Of a DNA stretch of 64,000 nt, positions 24,778 through 38,612 are shown piece after piece. Source of the stretch: Cephalopachus bancanus (taxonomy: Eukaryota > Chordata > Mammalia > Primates > Tarsiidae). The notes beneath the pieces were generated by a model. The model ran no database searches. It saw only the letters and a list, made by a program, of their open reading frames with translations, and was not told where the DNA came from. Positions within the stretch are counted from its first letter, which is position 1. Each line of letters starts with the position of its first letter. The translations under genes and the position numbers were made by a program. The stretch lies in assembly GCA_027257055.1 (NCBI GenBank), contig JAPVLO010000153.1, positions 7,316,001-7,380,000 on the forward strand, read 5' to 3'.

Positions 24778-25081
24778 GCCAGGCTCGGTGGCTCAGTTTG
24801 TAATCCCAGTGCTTTGGGAGGCCGAGGTGAGTGGATTGCCTGAGCCCACGGGTTCGAGACCCGCCTGGGCAACTTGGCAAGACCTCATCTCTACAATAAA
24901 AAAAATAAAATAAAAAATAAAAAATTGGCCAAGCGTGGTAGCGCATGCCTGTAGTTCCTGCTACTTAGAAGGCTGAGGCGGAAGGATCACCGGAGCCCAG
25001 CAGGTGGAGGCTGCGGTGGCCGGGAGCAGCCACCGCACTTCAGTCTGGGCAACAGAGTGAGACTCCAACTCAAAAAAAAAA
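24778..25081 (+). mobile_element. Alu-type dimeric SINE
   Basis: Perfect 17-bp duplication AAGATTTATATCTTCAG at 24761-24777 and 25082-25098. Left arm has GGCAACTTGGCAAGACC and an expanded A/T linker (AAAAAAATAAAATAAAAAATAAAAAATT). Forms a close inverted pair with the SINE at 24360-24653. Confidence 0.95.
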
Positions 25082-25098
25082 AAGATTTATATCTTCAG

Positions 25099-26390
25099 AT
25101 GTTACTATTAAAGTTATGATAAGGAAAGTGACTCTTAGTAAAGACACCCAAAATACACCTCTTAAATTTAGTTTGGTCAACTTGAAATTTAATAACGTCA
25201 TTTAAAAAAACATACACACAAAGAAAGAAGAGTATAAACTCACGTTTCAAAGGGCTAGGTCAGTTTCAAGTTAATACATTTAAGTCAGTTGATGTCTACA
25301 TATACTTCACAAAACTAAATTTCATCTCTTTCAATGTGCTCCTAATAATCTCCCATTCTTATCCACACTTAACTTCATTCTCTAGAATCGTTTTTCTCTC
25401 ATCCCCACTAAACTGTGAGCACCAGAAAGAAAGGATCTCTATCTTAGTCAACTTTATACCTCCAATGACTAGAACAGTACTGGCACAAGCAGGCACTCAA
25501 TAAATACTGATCGAATGAATTAATTAAACAACACTATAGATTCAATGTATGTGAACTGAATAAGTGAGTGACTACATTAACATTAAATTTTAGTAATTTT
25601 GACAATGTACAAGGATGACTTGGGTTCTCAAATAAGGTAGTCACCACCCAACTCCAAAACTAGGAACAAGATCAGAAAATTTCATCCTAATAGATAAAAG
25701 CTAACAAAATTCCACACATCACAGGTAATATTAGCTAATTACAGGGAGCATCTCTAGAAGTAACAGCATGTAGTATAATTTTGAGCAGTATCTCCATTAA
25801 ATTAAGGTATCTCTTTTTATATCAGCAAAAAGCATCTCACTTAAAATGTAATAAATGGAAAACAATATATAAATTCGAGACTTAATATGTCAGAGACTTA
25901 ACAGGAAGAAGAGAGATGTTGTAATACTATCTCTCTTTTTACATTTCAAGTATAAAAGGGAATTAAAATATTTCAGTTTTCTGAAGTTTTATCTCAGAAA
26001 AAAAGATGGATGTCAAGCCTTAATTTAACATAAAAATATCCCCCAAATCACCTAAATATTTATTTAGTAACATCACTAGGGAAAAAACACTGTTAAGAAT
26101 ATTGAGATAGCAAATCGAGAACCAACTGTTTCCAGTGCATTAAACTCCAGGTTAAAACTTAAAAAAAAAAAAGAATATTGACAATATTTACATCACCAAA
26201 AACCCTATGGTTATAAACATTTTTTCTCTGAGTTCATGTTTGGGGAGGGGAGATCTGTCTCATTTGAACATAGAGTTCAATGAGACAGAGTCAGTCCAAA
26301 ATTTAAATAAGTAGCCTGAAGGAAGCCAGGAAACCAAGCAGGAAAATAAGTCACATCTAAAATAGTTAGGTGCTGGTAGGTCTTTCAGTT
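25099..26390. other. Intronic stretch with MIR/L2-like tail
   Basis: 25400-25530 looks like an L2 3' tail (CTGTGAGCACCAGAAAGAAAGG ... CAGGCACTCAATAAATACTG). The rest is unassigned AT-rich sequence. Confidence 0.45.
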
Positions 26391-26399
26391 CAAGCACCT

Positions 26400-29300
26400 A
26401 GGCTAAGTCCAGGGTTCTGGAAGGGGAAAGAGCAGCTCACATGAATAAGTAGATATGATCTGCTCTGTGGCAGAAGCTGTTTGTGTCTTGGTTAATTTTA
26501 TATTACTAAATGGGTATTTACCTTGGTCTCCTACTACCACCCAACTGTGTACCGCATGACTGGCAGGTAATAAAAACAGTCTATAGACGTTTCTGCTCTC
26601 TTTGTGACAACTGCCTAGAGCCTCCTCACTTTGCTTCCAAGCCTTTAATGTGTATCCAGTTCTTCCTAGCTTCCAATCTGCCAGCTTTGTTTTCATTTTC
26701 TAGTCTGGTTCTTATCCTATCTCGGTTTTGATCATTGGCATGCTCAAAAGACTTGGCTTGATCTCCCCTCTGTCTCTTCCTGTTTCTGGCCATTTCAGGG
26801 AAACTACCTTGACATTCTTGGTTCCAGTTCTAAGAATTCAACCCCTGGCACTAAATCTCCTGGCTGACCTTCTGGCTGGGTCTGCCGTGGTCTTATTCCA
26901 GAGGGGATAAAATATTATAGAAGTACACCTATTGCTACAGTAACATGAAATGTCCAGAGGCTACATTCCAGTTACTGTGCCTGGGGAATATGGCACTCAG
27001 AATAATCCTTACTGCACAGAAAAGTAATAAGGTGAAACTTTAAGAGCCTTTGTTCTTTGTCATCTCTTCCCAGACTTTCTCTCCCCCAACCACCCAAAAC
27101 CCAGAGGAAATTTGAAGGAACTTCCAGAATTTTATTCAGATTTAAGCATTTATAACAACTATCCAGTATTCTTAGAAGAAGCATAGAGGGTGGCTATTTG
27201 TCTTCTCAAAGGGAAGTTTAGCTCATGTAATCTGGCAGCCCCACAGGGTTGCTTGAACATTGTGTGGGACCTGTTTGGTAGCCAGGTTCCAATGGAAAAA
27301 GATTGATTGCTGCCACGTATAGCCTTTGACAAGAAGGCAGAGAAAAGAGAAGTGATTAGCTGATGTGTAGCTGAATTCTGACTTCTCATCCAGGAGCTGT
27401 CACTAAATGGTCTCTGTTTTGGGGCCCAGTTTCAAGAACTTTAAAAGATATGTTTACCCTTTTGAGTGAGCCTGGCAGCCTTGCTAAGTCACTTGACCTT
27501 CAGTCAGGTCAGAGTACGGTTAGCTACCTGGACACACCTTTCTGCTAGACACTCTGGCCTTCAGATTCCAGAGGAGTCAGAGAGACAGGGGCATCTATCT
27601 CTCCCCGACATTGGCAGGATGAGAGCACCTTCAAAGAGAAGGTCATAACTATTGCTGGGAAATGCTAACAAGGGAAAGGCAGAGGTTAGGTCTACTTTGC
27701 CATCTGGAGTCCCATACTGAGTTGGAGATGGTTCTGGCTAGAAATAGAGTTGTGAGTAGCCAATGCCTTGCCTCTGGGTCCATCCCATGGTTAATTCTGG
27801 CTCATCAGGAAATCTGAAGAACTGGTCCTGACCCAATAATAACTTACACTGTGTAATCTGATCATTTCTGTCCCAGCAGTAGCCTCCCTCTCTGCCGTAA
27901 TCTAATAACATGGAAACAGCCATGTTTAATTCTAGCCCAAAAGACCCAGGGAAGTAGACTCCATCCATCTAATGCTGACTTTTGAAAAGAAATTCAAATT
28001 TCTCCAAAATTCAATTACCCAACATGTGACTAAGATTGAAGTCTCTAAACCCACATTTGAGGGAGCCTGGTTCCTCACTATTTATAATTCACTATAGCAT
28101 TCAACATGTTTAGAAGTTCAGAAAGCTCAGCAGTGAGCATTGACAAGTTTATTTTCCAAAAATTATGAGCTACAAATTACTTATATATCAGGCAGCAAGA
28201 ATCACTGGGCTGACTGCAGGTCTGATTATGAGAAGTAACAGATTACCAGGGATAGCACTATGCCACTTTGAGAGAGCCTCTCTCCTGAAAACTTATACTT
28301 CAGTGCTGCTAAAATTCAGTGACCAATCAGATGCAAACAGTGGGTAGGGGTTTCTGCTCAGAACTCTGATTCCAGATGTGCTTAAAGTGACTCACTTAGG
28401 AGATCAGTGAAAAAATAGTTTGGTCACCCAAAATGACAGGTTCTTACTCCTTGTTCTATTTTCTGTCTCTGGCAAACCGTTGTGACCCTTCCAAGGTGTT
28501 GAATGTGGCAAACTGAGAACTGCAGTATCCCGATGCTTTTCAAAGCACGATTATCTGGATTAAGCAAACAAAAAGATAAGACTCTAACACTATTACATTT
28601 CTCCTGACCCCAAAGTGCCCCTGTGACAGCATCACACTGGAATTCATATCAGATCTCTCCCTAATCTGGGGCCACCAAACAATTCTGGTGGTGGTAGCTT
28701 TGTCCTTATAAAAAAGAGTGTCATTCCTGAATGCTTAAATTATGCTCTATTCATTAGGGAGGTGGGAGTCTACCTCAAGATCACTTCTATAGTAACTTTC
28801 ATGATCTTGTTGCTAAAAAAAAAATTTTTTTTCAGAAGCTTCTACATCTGAATTCACCTGTTCACTGCTATTGCCCATGAAGGAATAGTCAGACAGATTT
28901 GGTTGGCATTTCTCTGATATTACAAAGTATGCAGACATTATAACTTGGTCAACCTATCTTGCAACTGTAAAATTCACACAGAATTTTTTCATATGGAATG
29001 CCCTCTTCCATAATAATAAGCACTACCACCCTAATCCACTGCTAAGGTTGATAACTCTTGAAGTATCAAGAGTTCCAAAAAAATGTTAGAGGTGACACTG
29101 ACAAATGTAAGACTACTATGGGTCCATTGTACCAAAGAATGTGGTTGACAGGCCCTGGACACTGGAAAGGAGTGGTGGGGTGGAGGAGATGGGAGAGTTT
29201 ATGGTTCTCAGTTCAACACATATACCCCATACCAAAATTTGTAGACTTTCTTGGATCCATTCAAGTTTTTCAAGATTACCAACCCTATTAAGTTCTTGCT

Positions 29301-30300
29301 ATATTTACCTGCCAAGACATAGCCTTAAAATTTAAACCCCTACACCCTGCTCTATGTGCAGATTCTAAACAATTGATTAAATAGAGAGTGAACTTGATGC
29401 ATAGAAGCTGGTTCCTGTGGTTGGCAAAGTAAGTAGAGAACAAACCAGAAAAGCTCAGAAAAACCTTGACCATTCTCAGTCTTGCCTGGACCCAGATAGA
29501 AGGAAGCTTGGAAAAGGAATGGCTTCTCCCTAATCTATATAATCCAGAGCAAATAAAAGTGAGTGGTGGACATTCACTCTAATCTTATTTATGTCAATCA
29601 TCCAGGACTACTCTCTTTGGCTCTGTCCTTCTCACTTCCAATTTCATTCTACTTCTATCTGGGTGCCATTTTTTGTAGTGGGGGATTTGTAAACATCTCT
29701 CAATTCTGGTCTAATACTTTGAACTTGATACCACAATTCAACTATTCCTACCATAGTTTTCAAATGAACTTAGTTTGTTTTCCATGCTAGTAATTTGAAG
29801 CCAAATACTTTTCCCATGGTCCAAGTTCCCCTTCCCTTCCTTCTACCTATTAGATACAAGTTCCAGACCACTACTAAACCTACTCCAGCCCTCTGAAATC
29901 CTTGGCCCATGAAAATAACTTTGTTTCTTGGCAACCATTAGCTTAGGGCAACTATAGCTCCCTTTGAAGATGAATATACTGATATTATGCTCTGTAAGTT
30001 AGAAACACTATGCTTGATTACTATGGATAAAATTTAAGGGCATACTGGTAACCCTACCATGATACAATGAAGCTTAGCTTAAAAATCCAATTAGATTGCC
30101 TTCCCATTACCGAAGAAATTTGGGGAAATACAGGTGAAACTATAAGAAAATGGAGAGAAGAAATTGTAGCTATAAAATGTATATCCTTAAAAACTAAGTT
30201 GGAACAATATTAGGAATATTCCTTTCAGCACCTTCTTTCCCAGCTCCTTTCTATTTTGGATGCTGATCATGATTCTTATTGCCGATCTTGGGAAATGTTT
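26400..30300 (+). other. Possible degenerate retrovirus-like sequence (weak)
   Basis: Plus-strand reading of about 28100-30300 gives scattered stretches that look once-coding (for example CGKLRTAVSRCFSKHDYL, then GGGSFVLIKKSVIPECLNYA, and around 29570 a hydrophobic segment with N-glycosylation-type motifs). They are separated by stops and frame changes. No LTR, protease or polymerase motif was recognised. It may be an env-like relic of an old element or merely chance. Everything upstream (26.4-28.1 kb) is unassigned. Confidence 0.25.
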
Positions 30301-30764
30301 GTATTTTAGAAGATGCTGATGACTTAATCTAAAGAAGTGATAATGTGAGGTGTCAAGTGCAGTGATAGGCAGTATTTTTACAACAGAATATCTTCATAGA
30401 ATGTCTCAACTCTCATCATGAAGTAGCTGCTTACTCTACCTACCTAAAGGTCAATTGTATTCCTGCATAGCTGAAAATAAAATATGTCATCTCTTTCAGG
30501 GCCCTCCATGCTTCACAATGAAATTCTCCACATTTATATTAAAATTGCTCATTAAAATAGAATAATGCTCAAATTCACCAATAAAGTTATCTTCATTGTC
30601 AGAAGATAAGGCATCAATAAATTGAGACGAGGCATTTTGTTTCTTAGTAAGAAACAAAAGAGCGCATGGAACAAGCAATTGCATGTGAAACTAGGAGTTT
30701 CTGCATTTGATTAGTAAGTTTTCACTTTGAGACATTTTGTAAATGTTTTGAGTAAGCACACATA

Positions 30765-31140
30765 TTGTGGCTTGTGGACTGAATGTGTTTCCCTAAAATT
30801 CACATGTTGAAGCCTTAATCTCCAGCGTGATGGCTGAAGGAGGCTGGGGAGGAAATTGGGTTTAGATGAAATCATAAAGGTGGATATGCCATGAAGGGTT
30901 TAGTATCCTTACAAGATTAGGCAGAGGGACCAGAGCTTTTCTGTCTTTACCTTGTAAGGGGACACAATTAGAAGGCATCCATAAATGAGCCAAAAAGAGA
31001 GCTGTCATTGTGGAATCATATTAATTAGCACCTTGATCTTGGACTTCTCAGTCTCCAGAACAGTGAGAAATAAATTGCTGTCATTTAAGTCACCCAGTCT
31101 ATGGTGTTTTACCATGGCAGCCTGAGCTGACCAATACAGT
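30765..31140 (+). mobile_element. MaLR LTR (MLT1-like)
   Basis: Starts GTGGACTGAATGTGTTTCCC, has TTCACATGTTGAAGCC, CTCCAGAACAGTGAGAAATAAA (polyA signal) and ends TGACCAATACAG, matching the MLT1-type LTR layout. Same family as the antisense copy at 43945. Confidence 0.8.
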
Positions 31141-31149
31141 GTATATCTT

Positions 31150-33805
31150 TTAAAGGTAAAATAAAATTATGATCTATCCACATGCCTTTACTATTTCTCT
31201 ACTAAAATCTATTACTGTGCTTAGGTCAGTTATCCAGTGATGTCACTTGAATGGTATAGGCTTCATGTTGATAATCTCTCAAGTGAGTTGATTAAATAAT
31301 AAACTATGAAGATTGGATCAGTCACTGAGAAGTAAGGGAACAAGGCAAAAGCCAAGCTAGAGAAGAGAGTCTAGTGTCAGAAATTGAGTCTAGAAAGTTA
31401 CTGAATCAACACTAATAACTGCAGTTGGAGAGTAAGAAGATGTCTAGAGTTTTGGGGTCAAATCAGTCACGAGACTTACTTAGGAAGACACACAACTTCA
31501 TGACCCATTTAGTCCCATATTCTTATACTTCAGTGGGAAAAGATCTCATAGTTATAAATGTCACAGTACAAATAAAATTAGGGATGGGTATTTATACATG
31601 TGCTATAGTGATAAGACTATGACTGCTAAACCACAACATATACAACACATCTTAAAGTCTAGTTAGTGAAAAATCATAAGCCCAAAATGATGTCAATAAA
31701 AATGCACATTGCAATACACACTGTAGTGTTAACCTAATAACCATGACTCACCCAACCAATTTTAAACTTAAACAGTCATTTTTCATTAAGAGAAAAAAAA
31801 ACAGTATTTAAAAATTATGAACAACTAGAACAATATGGATGATGTGCTAGAAATTAAATATCTTTTCTCTAAAGTATAGGAATTCCAACCACAACTTGGT
31901 AGTAGGCATGCACAGTAGTAATCTACAAATTAGTATGTGCTTTATGGAGAGACTTAGAAAAATCTGTCTTCAGGAAACCATAGCCATGAGCTAATTATGA
32001 ACACCAAATTTTAGTAACTCTTAAATTCATTCAATAGATAACTGCTAGTAAGCAACTTGCATAAAAACAAAATGCTCTGAATCATGACTCATTTGCCGAT
32101 GAGACTCATGGAAATAATTTGCATCTGGGAGAGTCTGAGGTTCACTCTCAGGTGTCCACTGCATAACTGAGAACTGCTGCATGGGGCTGTGTTACTAGTG
32201 TCACTAGAGGAGCTGGGTTGCTTGGTTTATCCTGCATTCATAGTCCAGTAGGCTTCAAGGGCCCTCACCCACTCTACTGAATAGCTCATTTTTGTTATTC
32301 TCTGGCAGTTAGCTGGTAATCCCAGAAAGGTCTGGCTGCTCCATTATGCTGTTCCTGCCTTCTCCTTAGGAGGGACAAATGGTATGTCTAGTCACACCAT
32401 TCCTAGGCTAGAACTCCCTCACATGTAGTCATTCTAAAAATAGAGTATGATGATTTAGAAAATAATACTAAGAAATAAGAGTCAAATTTTTGGCAGTTAC
32501 ATATGACATGTACATAAGCAAGAATCTGTTTTTAATGGTAATTTCTAGGTATAATATTAAAAAATTTTAAGCATATATCTTATTCTAACAGAGCATGGGT
32601 TCTTTAAAGCATGGACTCAAAACTGGGAGCTGTCAGTTCTTTAAGGGTAGAGAGTATAGGTAACAATAAAGTATGCTAAGAATGTAACTTTTAAATTTCT
32701 AAGTTATGCATTTACTTGCACCATTAAAAATCCTGAACAAATTTAACAATGGCAAATGTGGACAACTATTTCTTTTAAAGGCTAAGCCAGGATGCATTTT
32801 CTTTCTGCCTCTTGTGATAGACTATTTAAACCATATGAAATATTTTTACTAGTTGAAACATTTATTTTTACTTGTATGTAGGAACATTTAAGACAAATTC
32901 TTCAAGAGATAAAAGATCTAAAAACAGAACAACAGTAGAATAGATTACAGTGTATTCTAAAATCTGCATATGGCATATTTTCCATTATGGACTCAGAGCT
33001 TATAAACACACATCAGAAATCTTAAGAAAATTTTCATTTCTAGAAAAACAGAAAAGTCAATGCACAAAATACAGTGCATTGCCAGACGTTCACAAACTCC
33101 TAACAAAAGTTTACAGTTTCCTGCAAATGAAACGCACAAGCTTCTTCAGGATGTGGGTAAGACAAGCAGCATGTTCCTGTGGTAACCATTTCACACACAA
33201 GAAAAATAGCTAGAAAGGCAAATCTTTGCTAAGAGGCATCCTACCAGGTCTCCTGATTTATGTGAGCAACAAAAATAGAGTGAGCTATTTAAGAAATAAT
33301 TTAAAAGTAAATATTCCATGAACCAGCAAATTCTGTCAAATAAAATGACTTAATTTGCAATGGAAGGAAATATCTTACTATAGTTTGATACTGTCAAAGT
33401 ATTTTATTACATGACGTTTTATTTGATATAGTATTGATTACTAGATTTAGTATATTTTACAACCATGCAAAATACACATCCACATATATCCCTTAAGGCT
33501 CTAGTAAATCCTTAATTAATAATAATTCTCTTAATGCTGAAAATACAGATTGATTAAATTCAAATATGGTATACTTTTACTTTCTCATAATCTCATATTA
33601 TTTCCTTATCTTTTAACCACAAGCTTATCTTCTTGTAATAGTGCTGTTTTATACTTTTTCTTCTTCATTGCAATTCATTCATTTTACTCACTTATTCCTC
33701 CAACAAACATTAAGTATTTACTAAATAGCAGCAAATAATTGGGTCACATCGTCTTTCCAACTTTTTTTCCATGTTGCACTTATTACACTTCTGGGACTCA
33801 TTCAA
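31150..33805. other. Intronic stretch, nothing recognised
   Basis: Unassigned AT-rich intron of SPEF2. No exon, SINE or LTR found here by eye. Confidence 0.55.
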
Positions 33806-33823
33806 TAATATTGCCAATGATAA

Positions 33824-34118
33824 GCTGGGCTCGGTGGCTCAGCCTGTAATCCCGCGCCTTTGGGAGGCTGAGGTGAGTGGATTGCCTGAGCCCGCGGGTT
33901 CAAGACCCGCCTGGGCAGCAAGACCTCATCTCTACAATAAATCAAAAAAAATCAGCCGGGCGTGGTAGCGCATGCCTGTAATTCCGGCTACTCGGAAGGC
34001 TGAGGCGGAAGGATCGCCGGAGCCCAGCAGGTCGAGGCTGCGGTGGCCGGGAGCGGCCACTGCACTCCAGTCTGGGCGACAGAGTGAGACTCCAACTTAA
34101 AAAAAAAAAAAAAAAAAA
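33824..34118 (+). mobile_element. Young Alu-type dimeric SINE
   Basis: GCTGGGCTCGGTGGCTCAGCC to GACTCCAACTTAAAA with A20 tail. Flanks CCAATGATAA at 33814-33823 and 34122-34131. Left arm lacks the AACTTGGC octamer. Confidence 0.95.
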
Positions 34119-34269
34119 TTTCCAATGATAAAAAGCCTCATTAATTTCATTGCTGTTGCTCCACTCAAACCTATCCAAGAGCTATGATTGTTACATCTTT
34201 ACTTCTAAGGGTGAAATGAAGTAGGGTGGGGAGAGCAGGATGATAATGAAAAAAATTGATATGTATTAT

Positions 34270-34480
34270 TTATATCCAACATGCAGTGTACTCAGCTAGT
34301 TGTTTAACACATATTATCTTAAGTTTTGTAACAACAAAATGTCATAGGTATAGTATTATTCTCTTTTCATAAATTAAGAAATTGAGTATCTTATTTGGAT
34401 CGGTCACCTAAAGTCACACAGTTAGTAGCTAGCAGTAGCAATAACGTAACACTGGTCTGTCAAATCACAAAGGCTTTTTA
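34270..34480 (-). mobile_element. MIR-like SINE relic
   Basis: ACACATATTATCTTAAG ... CTTTTCATAAATTAAGAAATTGAG ... CACCTAAAGTCACACAG is the typical MIR antisense layout (polypyrimidine then 'agtcacacagctagtaa'). Lies directly 5' (plus coordinates) of exon e. Confidence 0.55.
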
Positions 34481-34991
34481 ATAGCTCTTCTAAAAAGTAC
34501 AGTTGCCACCAAATACTTTTTAAAAAATCTTTGAATAAAATATGTTTGAATCTATGCAATTCATTAAACCCAGACTTCCTCCTCTTCCATTTTATCTACA
34601 AAAACAATATACTGTTTAGATCAATTACTAAAGAAAGATCTTTTAATAATGGTTTTTAAAGCAAAGGTAGAGAGCTCATACAAAGAAAAATGCTAATGAA
34701 TGAATTAAAGCATTTTAAACCTCTGAAATCTACCTACCCAGACAATTTTTATGCTTGATTTTTTTTATGACCACTCTTCTAAGATTAGCGGAAATAACAG
34801 ACAATAGATTATGAACAGTTTAAGAATCTAAAAATTAGTACTATAAATACAAATTAAACCAAGGGAAAACACAAATGTAAAATGTCTATCTTTATTAATA
34901 GAAATGAAATAAAGTAATATCACAAATTAATGCTAAAGAAAAAGAGTTTATTATGTAGCATTCTCTTTAATTATTTCATGTTAGCATGTAC

Positions 34992-35160
34992 CTTATAGTC
35001 TTTATAATCATTGCTATCTAGCAAGTCCCTTTTCTCCAATTCTATAAGTTGTTCTGTTGTGGGATTAGGAGGGAGCGGCTTAATAGAGGCTTGTTCATAT
35101 AGAGGTTTTCCATTAAAAAAGAGTTCCTTCCAATCATGCATCAATTTATATGGAATCATA
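34992..35160 (-). CDS. SPEF2: SPEF2 exon e (169 bp)
   Basis: Acceptor TTTTGCAATAG|TATGAT, donor TATAAG|GTACAT. After the split Asn codon the peptide runs MIPYKLMHDWKELFFNGKPL and ends NDYKDYK. The Trp- and aromatic-rich segment YKLMHDWKELFFNG is the part I recognise best as SPEF2. It ends in phase 0 and joins the 12.2-kb exon across an intron of about 22.8 kb, the largest in the window. Confidence 0.93.
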
Positions 35161-36769
35161 CTATTGCAAAAAAAAAATGGTAGAGATGAATCAATGGTTA
35201 TAACCAAATATACATTTTAAATCTTAGTATTTTTATTATATTTATGTAATTAACTAACTTTCATCAGACTTAAATAGAAACAATTACTGAAAAATCATTT
35301 TAAGGGTTACCACATATACAATGACAATAAGACCAACATACATTAGGTTTTTCTGTTACACATTGTTTACAAATATATAAACCAACTGCTATCTTAAGGG
35401 AAAAAGCATTCATGTTATTCATTTTGCACAGAAGGACAGTAATACTAGAGTATTTAAATGATTTCCTAAGGTTGTACAGTCAGTTGATACCACAACTGGG
35501 AATTAAGGAACATAAATGTTCTGACATAAATGTTCTGATCATGCTCATTATTTTTAGATATATTGCTCTGTTATGATACAGTCAATACAAAGTTTGAAGA
35601 ACCTGTGGCATTAAGTAACGTTCATTCATTCAAACCTACCAAGTTCTAGGCATTTTACTAACCGTTAGGGATATAATAGCAAAGGGAATGTCTGGTCTCA
35701 AATAGAAGTCACTGGCAAAGAAGAACAAAAAAATAACTGAATAAATAAATAAAAGTTTTGAATGAGAATTATATAATGAGAAAATATAACAGTATGACTC
35801 AATTTAACTTGCTGGTTCCAGGAATGTCTCTTTGAAGCAATGACTGCTAAGCTGAGGCCTAAAGAATACCTAGGAGGCAATAAGAACAGAATGATAGAAA
35901 GATTGTTCCAAGGGGAACAAAATGTGCAAAGGAAAGAAAGAGCTTGATATGATGCAGATGCATTTCTCTAAAAACAGTTGGACTAGAATTTGAAATTACA
36001 ATTGTACTATCACTTAAAAAGTAGTATTTCACTCCGATACATGCTACAAAACCTTGAAAATGTATGCTAAGTGGAATAAGCTAGATACAAAAGGTCAAAA
36101 GTTATATGATTCCACTTACATAAAGTACCTAGATGGGACAAATTCACAGAGACATAAAGTAGAATAGAGATCATTAGGGGTTAGGGAGATGAAGGATAGG
36201 GAGCTACTATCTGATGGGTACAGACCTAACAACCCTTCATGTTTAAACAGCTGTGTGGTAAGGCATCTTGAAGAATTTCTGACTATCCTCATATTCAGGT
36301 ACTTCATTCCCCATTTTTCTTTCTCCATCACTTATCAAGGATTTAAAGCCTAAAAATTATCTATGTTCCTTCTTACAACCTTTTAATATTCTCTTTCAAG
36401 ATGATTATACTGTGGCATTTGTAGAGATTATATGGCTTCATCACTGCAATCCATTAAAGTTCATATAGTTTGAAAAACTTAGAAGAAAAGAAAACTTACC
36501 TATCTGACCTTTACTGTAAAATTCTTTTCACATTTAAGGATGTGAGGCTAGAATGGCAAAAGCAGTAACACTTTTAAAATAACTTCTCTAGTCTTAAAGA
36601 ATATTGGTCTCCTTGTTCTTCCCAAGCTGCTACTTTTCCTCAAGATAATGACTTCACTACTCACTATCTGATCCACTGAGGCTCCTGAATATCACCTTCC
36701 TATGGCTTCTGGGTCCTGAATGCCTTCCTTTACATTAAATCATAAGAAATAATACAAAGAGATCCATAC

Positions 36770-37330
36770 CCTTTACCCAGTGCTTCCTAACCGCAACATC
36801 TTGCAAAACTATAGTACAATATCACAACCAGGATAGTGCATAGATACAGTCAAGATACAGAACACTTCTATCCCCACAAAACCCCTCATGTTGCTCTTTC
36901 ATAGCCACATTCACCTCCTTCTCATCCCTACCTCCTTAGCTCTAGCATTCACTATTCTGTTCCCAGTTTCTATAATTTTGTCATTTCAATATTACATAAA
37001 TGGAATCATAGATTATGTAACATTTTAGGATTGCCTTTTTTTCCTTCATCAGTATTATTATCTAGAGATTCATCCAGGTTGTAATATGTACCAATAGTTT
37101 GTTCTTTTTTATAGTTCAGCAATGTTCCATTGTCCTGATGTACCATAGTTTATCACCTGCTAAAGGATCTGGATTGTTTCCAGTTTTAAGTGATTATAAA
37201 CTAAGCTGCTATAAACATTTGTGTACAGTTTTTTGTGTGAACTTAAGTCTTAATTTCTCTGAGGTAAATAACCAGAAGTCTAATCGCTAGGTTGTGTGGG
37301 AGTTGCATATTCAGCTTTTTAAGAAACTGC
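36770..37330 (-). mobile_element. Old L1 (L1M-type), antisense, part 1
   Basis: Plus strand shows AGGTTGTAATATGTACCAATAG, TTCAGCAATGTTCCATTGTCC, AGATGGTTTCC-type blocks and TAAGTGATTATAAACTAAGCTGC, the reverse complement of an L1M 3' region. It stops at TTTTTAAGAAACTG and resumes at 39077. Confidence 0.75.
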
Positions 37331-38612
37331 CTATTTGTGGTCATTTATGTTTCCATATGAATTCCTGTATTGTCATTTCCAGGTCTGAGAAGAATGTTGC
37401 TGGTAATTTAAGGGGTATTGAAGTAAATCTGTAGATTACCTTGGGGAGTATAGACATCTTATCAATGTTGATGCTTCCAATGCATGAGCATAGAATATTT
37501 TTCCATTTGTTTATGTCATCTTTGATTTCTTTGAGCAGTGTTTTGTAATTTTCGTTGTAAAGGTCTTTGACTTCTCTGGTTAGGAAGATGCCATGGTATT
37601 TCATTTTTTTTTGTGGCTGTTGTGAATGGGATTGTGCTTTTTATTTGGTTTCTGTTTGCTTGTTGTTGGTGTATAGAAATGTAACTGTCTTTTACACATT
37701 TATTTTATATCCTGAGACTTTGCCAAAGTCCTTTATCGGTGCAAGGAGGTTTTTGACAGATTCTTTTGGGTTTTTGAGGTATAGAATCATGTCATCAGCA
37801 AAGAGGGATAACAACTTCCTCTTTTCCTATTTGGATACCCCCGATTTTCTTCTCTTGTCTGATTGTTCTAGCTAGGACAATATAGTATTGTTCCAATACT
37901 ATGTTGAACAGGAGGGGTGAGAGTGGGCATCCTTGTCTTGTTCCAGTTTTCAGGGGAAAGGGTTCCGTTTCTGTCTGTTTAGTAGCAAGTTGGCTGTGCG
38001 TATCTCATAGATGGCTCTTACTATTTTTAGGTATGTTCCATCTATGCCTAGATGTTTGAAAGTTGGTGGGAGTGTAAACTAGTACAACCTCTGTGGAAAA
38101 CAGTTTGGTGATTCCTAAAAAATCTAAAAATTGCCTTTCCATGCAACCTCTCAATCCCCCTACTGGGAATATATCCAGAAGAACTCAAATCAGTCTATGA
38201 AAAAGATACCTGCACATACATGTTTATTGCAGCATTATTCACAGTTGTAAAAACACGGAACCAACCATGCTGCCCATTGAAGGAGGAATGTATAAAAAAA
38301 TATGGTACATATACATGATGGAATATTATGCAGTCATAAAGAAGGACAAAATTATGAACTTCGCAGCAGCTTGAATGGACTTAGAGGCTATAATACTGAG
38401 TGATCTATTACAGAAACAAAGAACTGATGAGTACCACATGTTTTCACTCTTAAGCAAACCTTGAACAATTATCATAATACTATAAGAAAGGGACTGGCTG
38501 TAGTGGGAAACTGCCAGGGGAGAGGGAGTTTCATCTCATCAACAAGGGTACCTGCAAATTGAACATTTGTATACCCAACCCCGAACTGGACCTCACATCT
38601 TTCAAATAAAAA
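37331..38612. mobile_element. 5'-inverted young L1 (twin-primed)
   Basis: 37331-38055 is L1 ORF2 in antisense (TTTCCATATGAATTCCTG ... AATGGGATTGTGC ... GTCTGTTTAG), then 38056-38612 is the same element's downstream part in sense (GTTGGTGGGAGTGTAAACTAG, AAGATACCTGCACATACATG, 3' UTR, AATAAA-type tail). The change of strand at about 38055 is the mark of twin priming. The flanking duplication AAGAAACTG is at 37321-37329 and 38886-38894, so the insertion includes an extra 3' segment. Confidence 0.85.
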
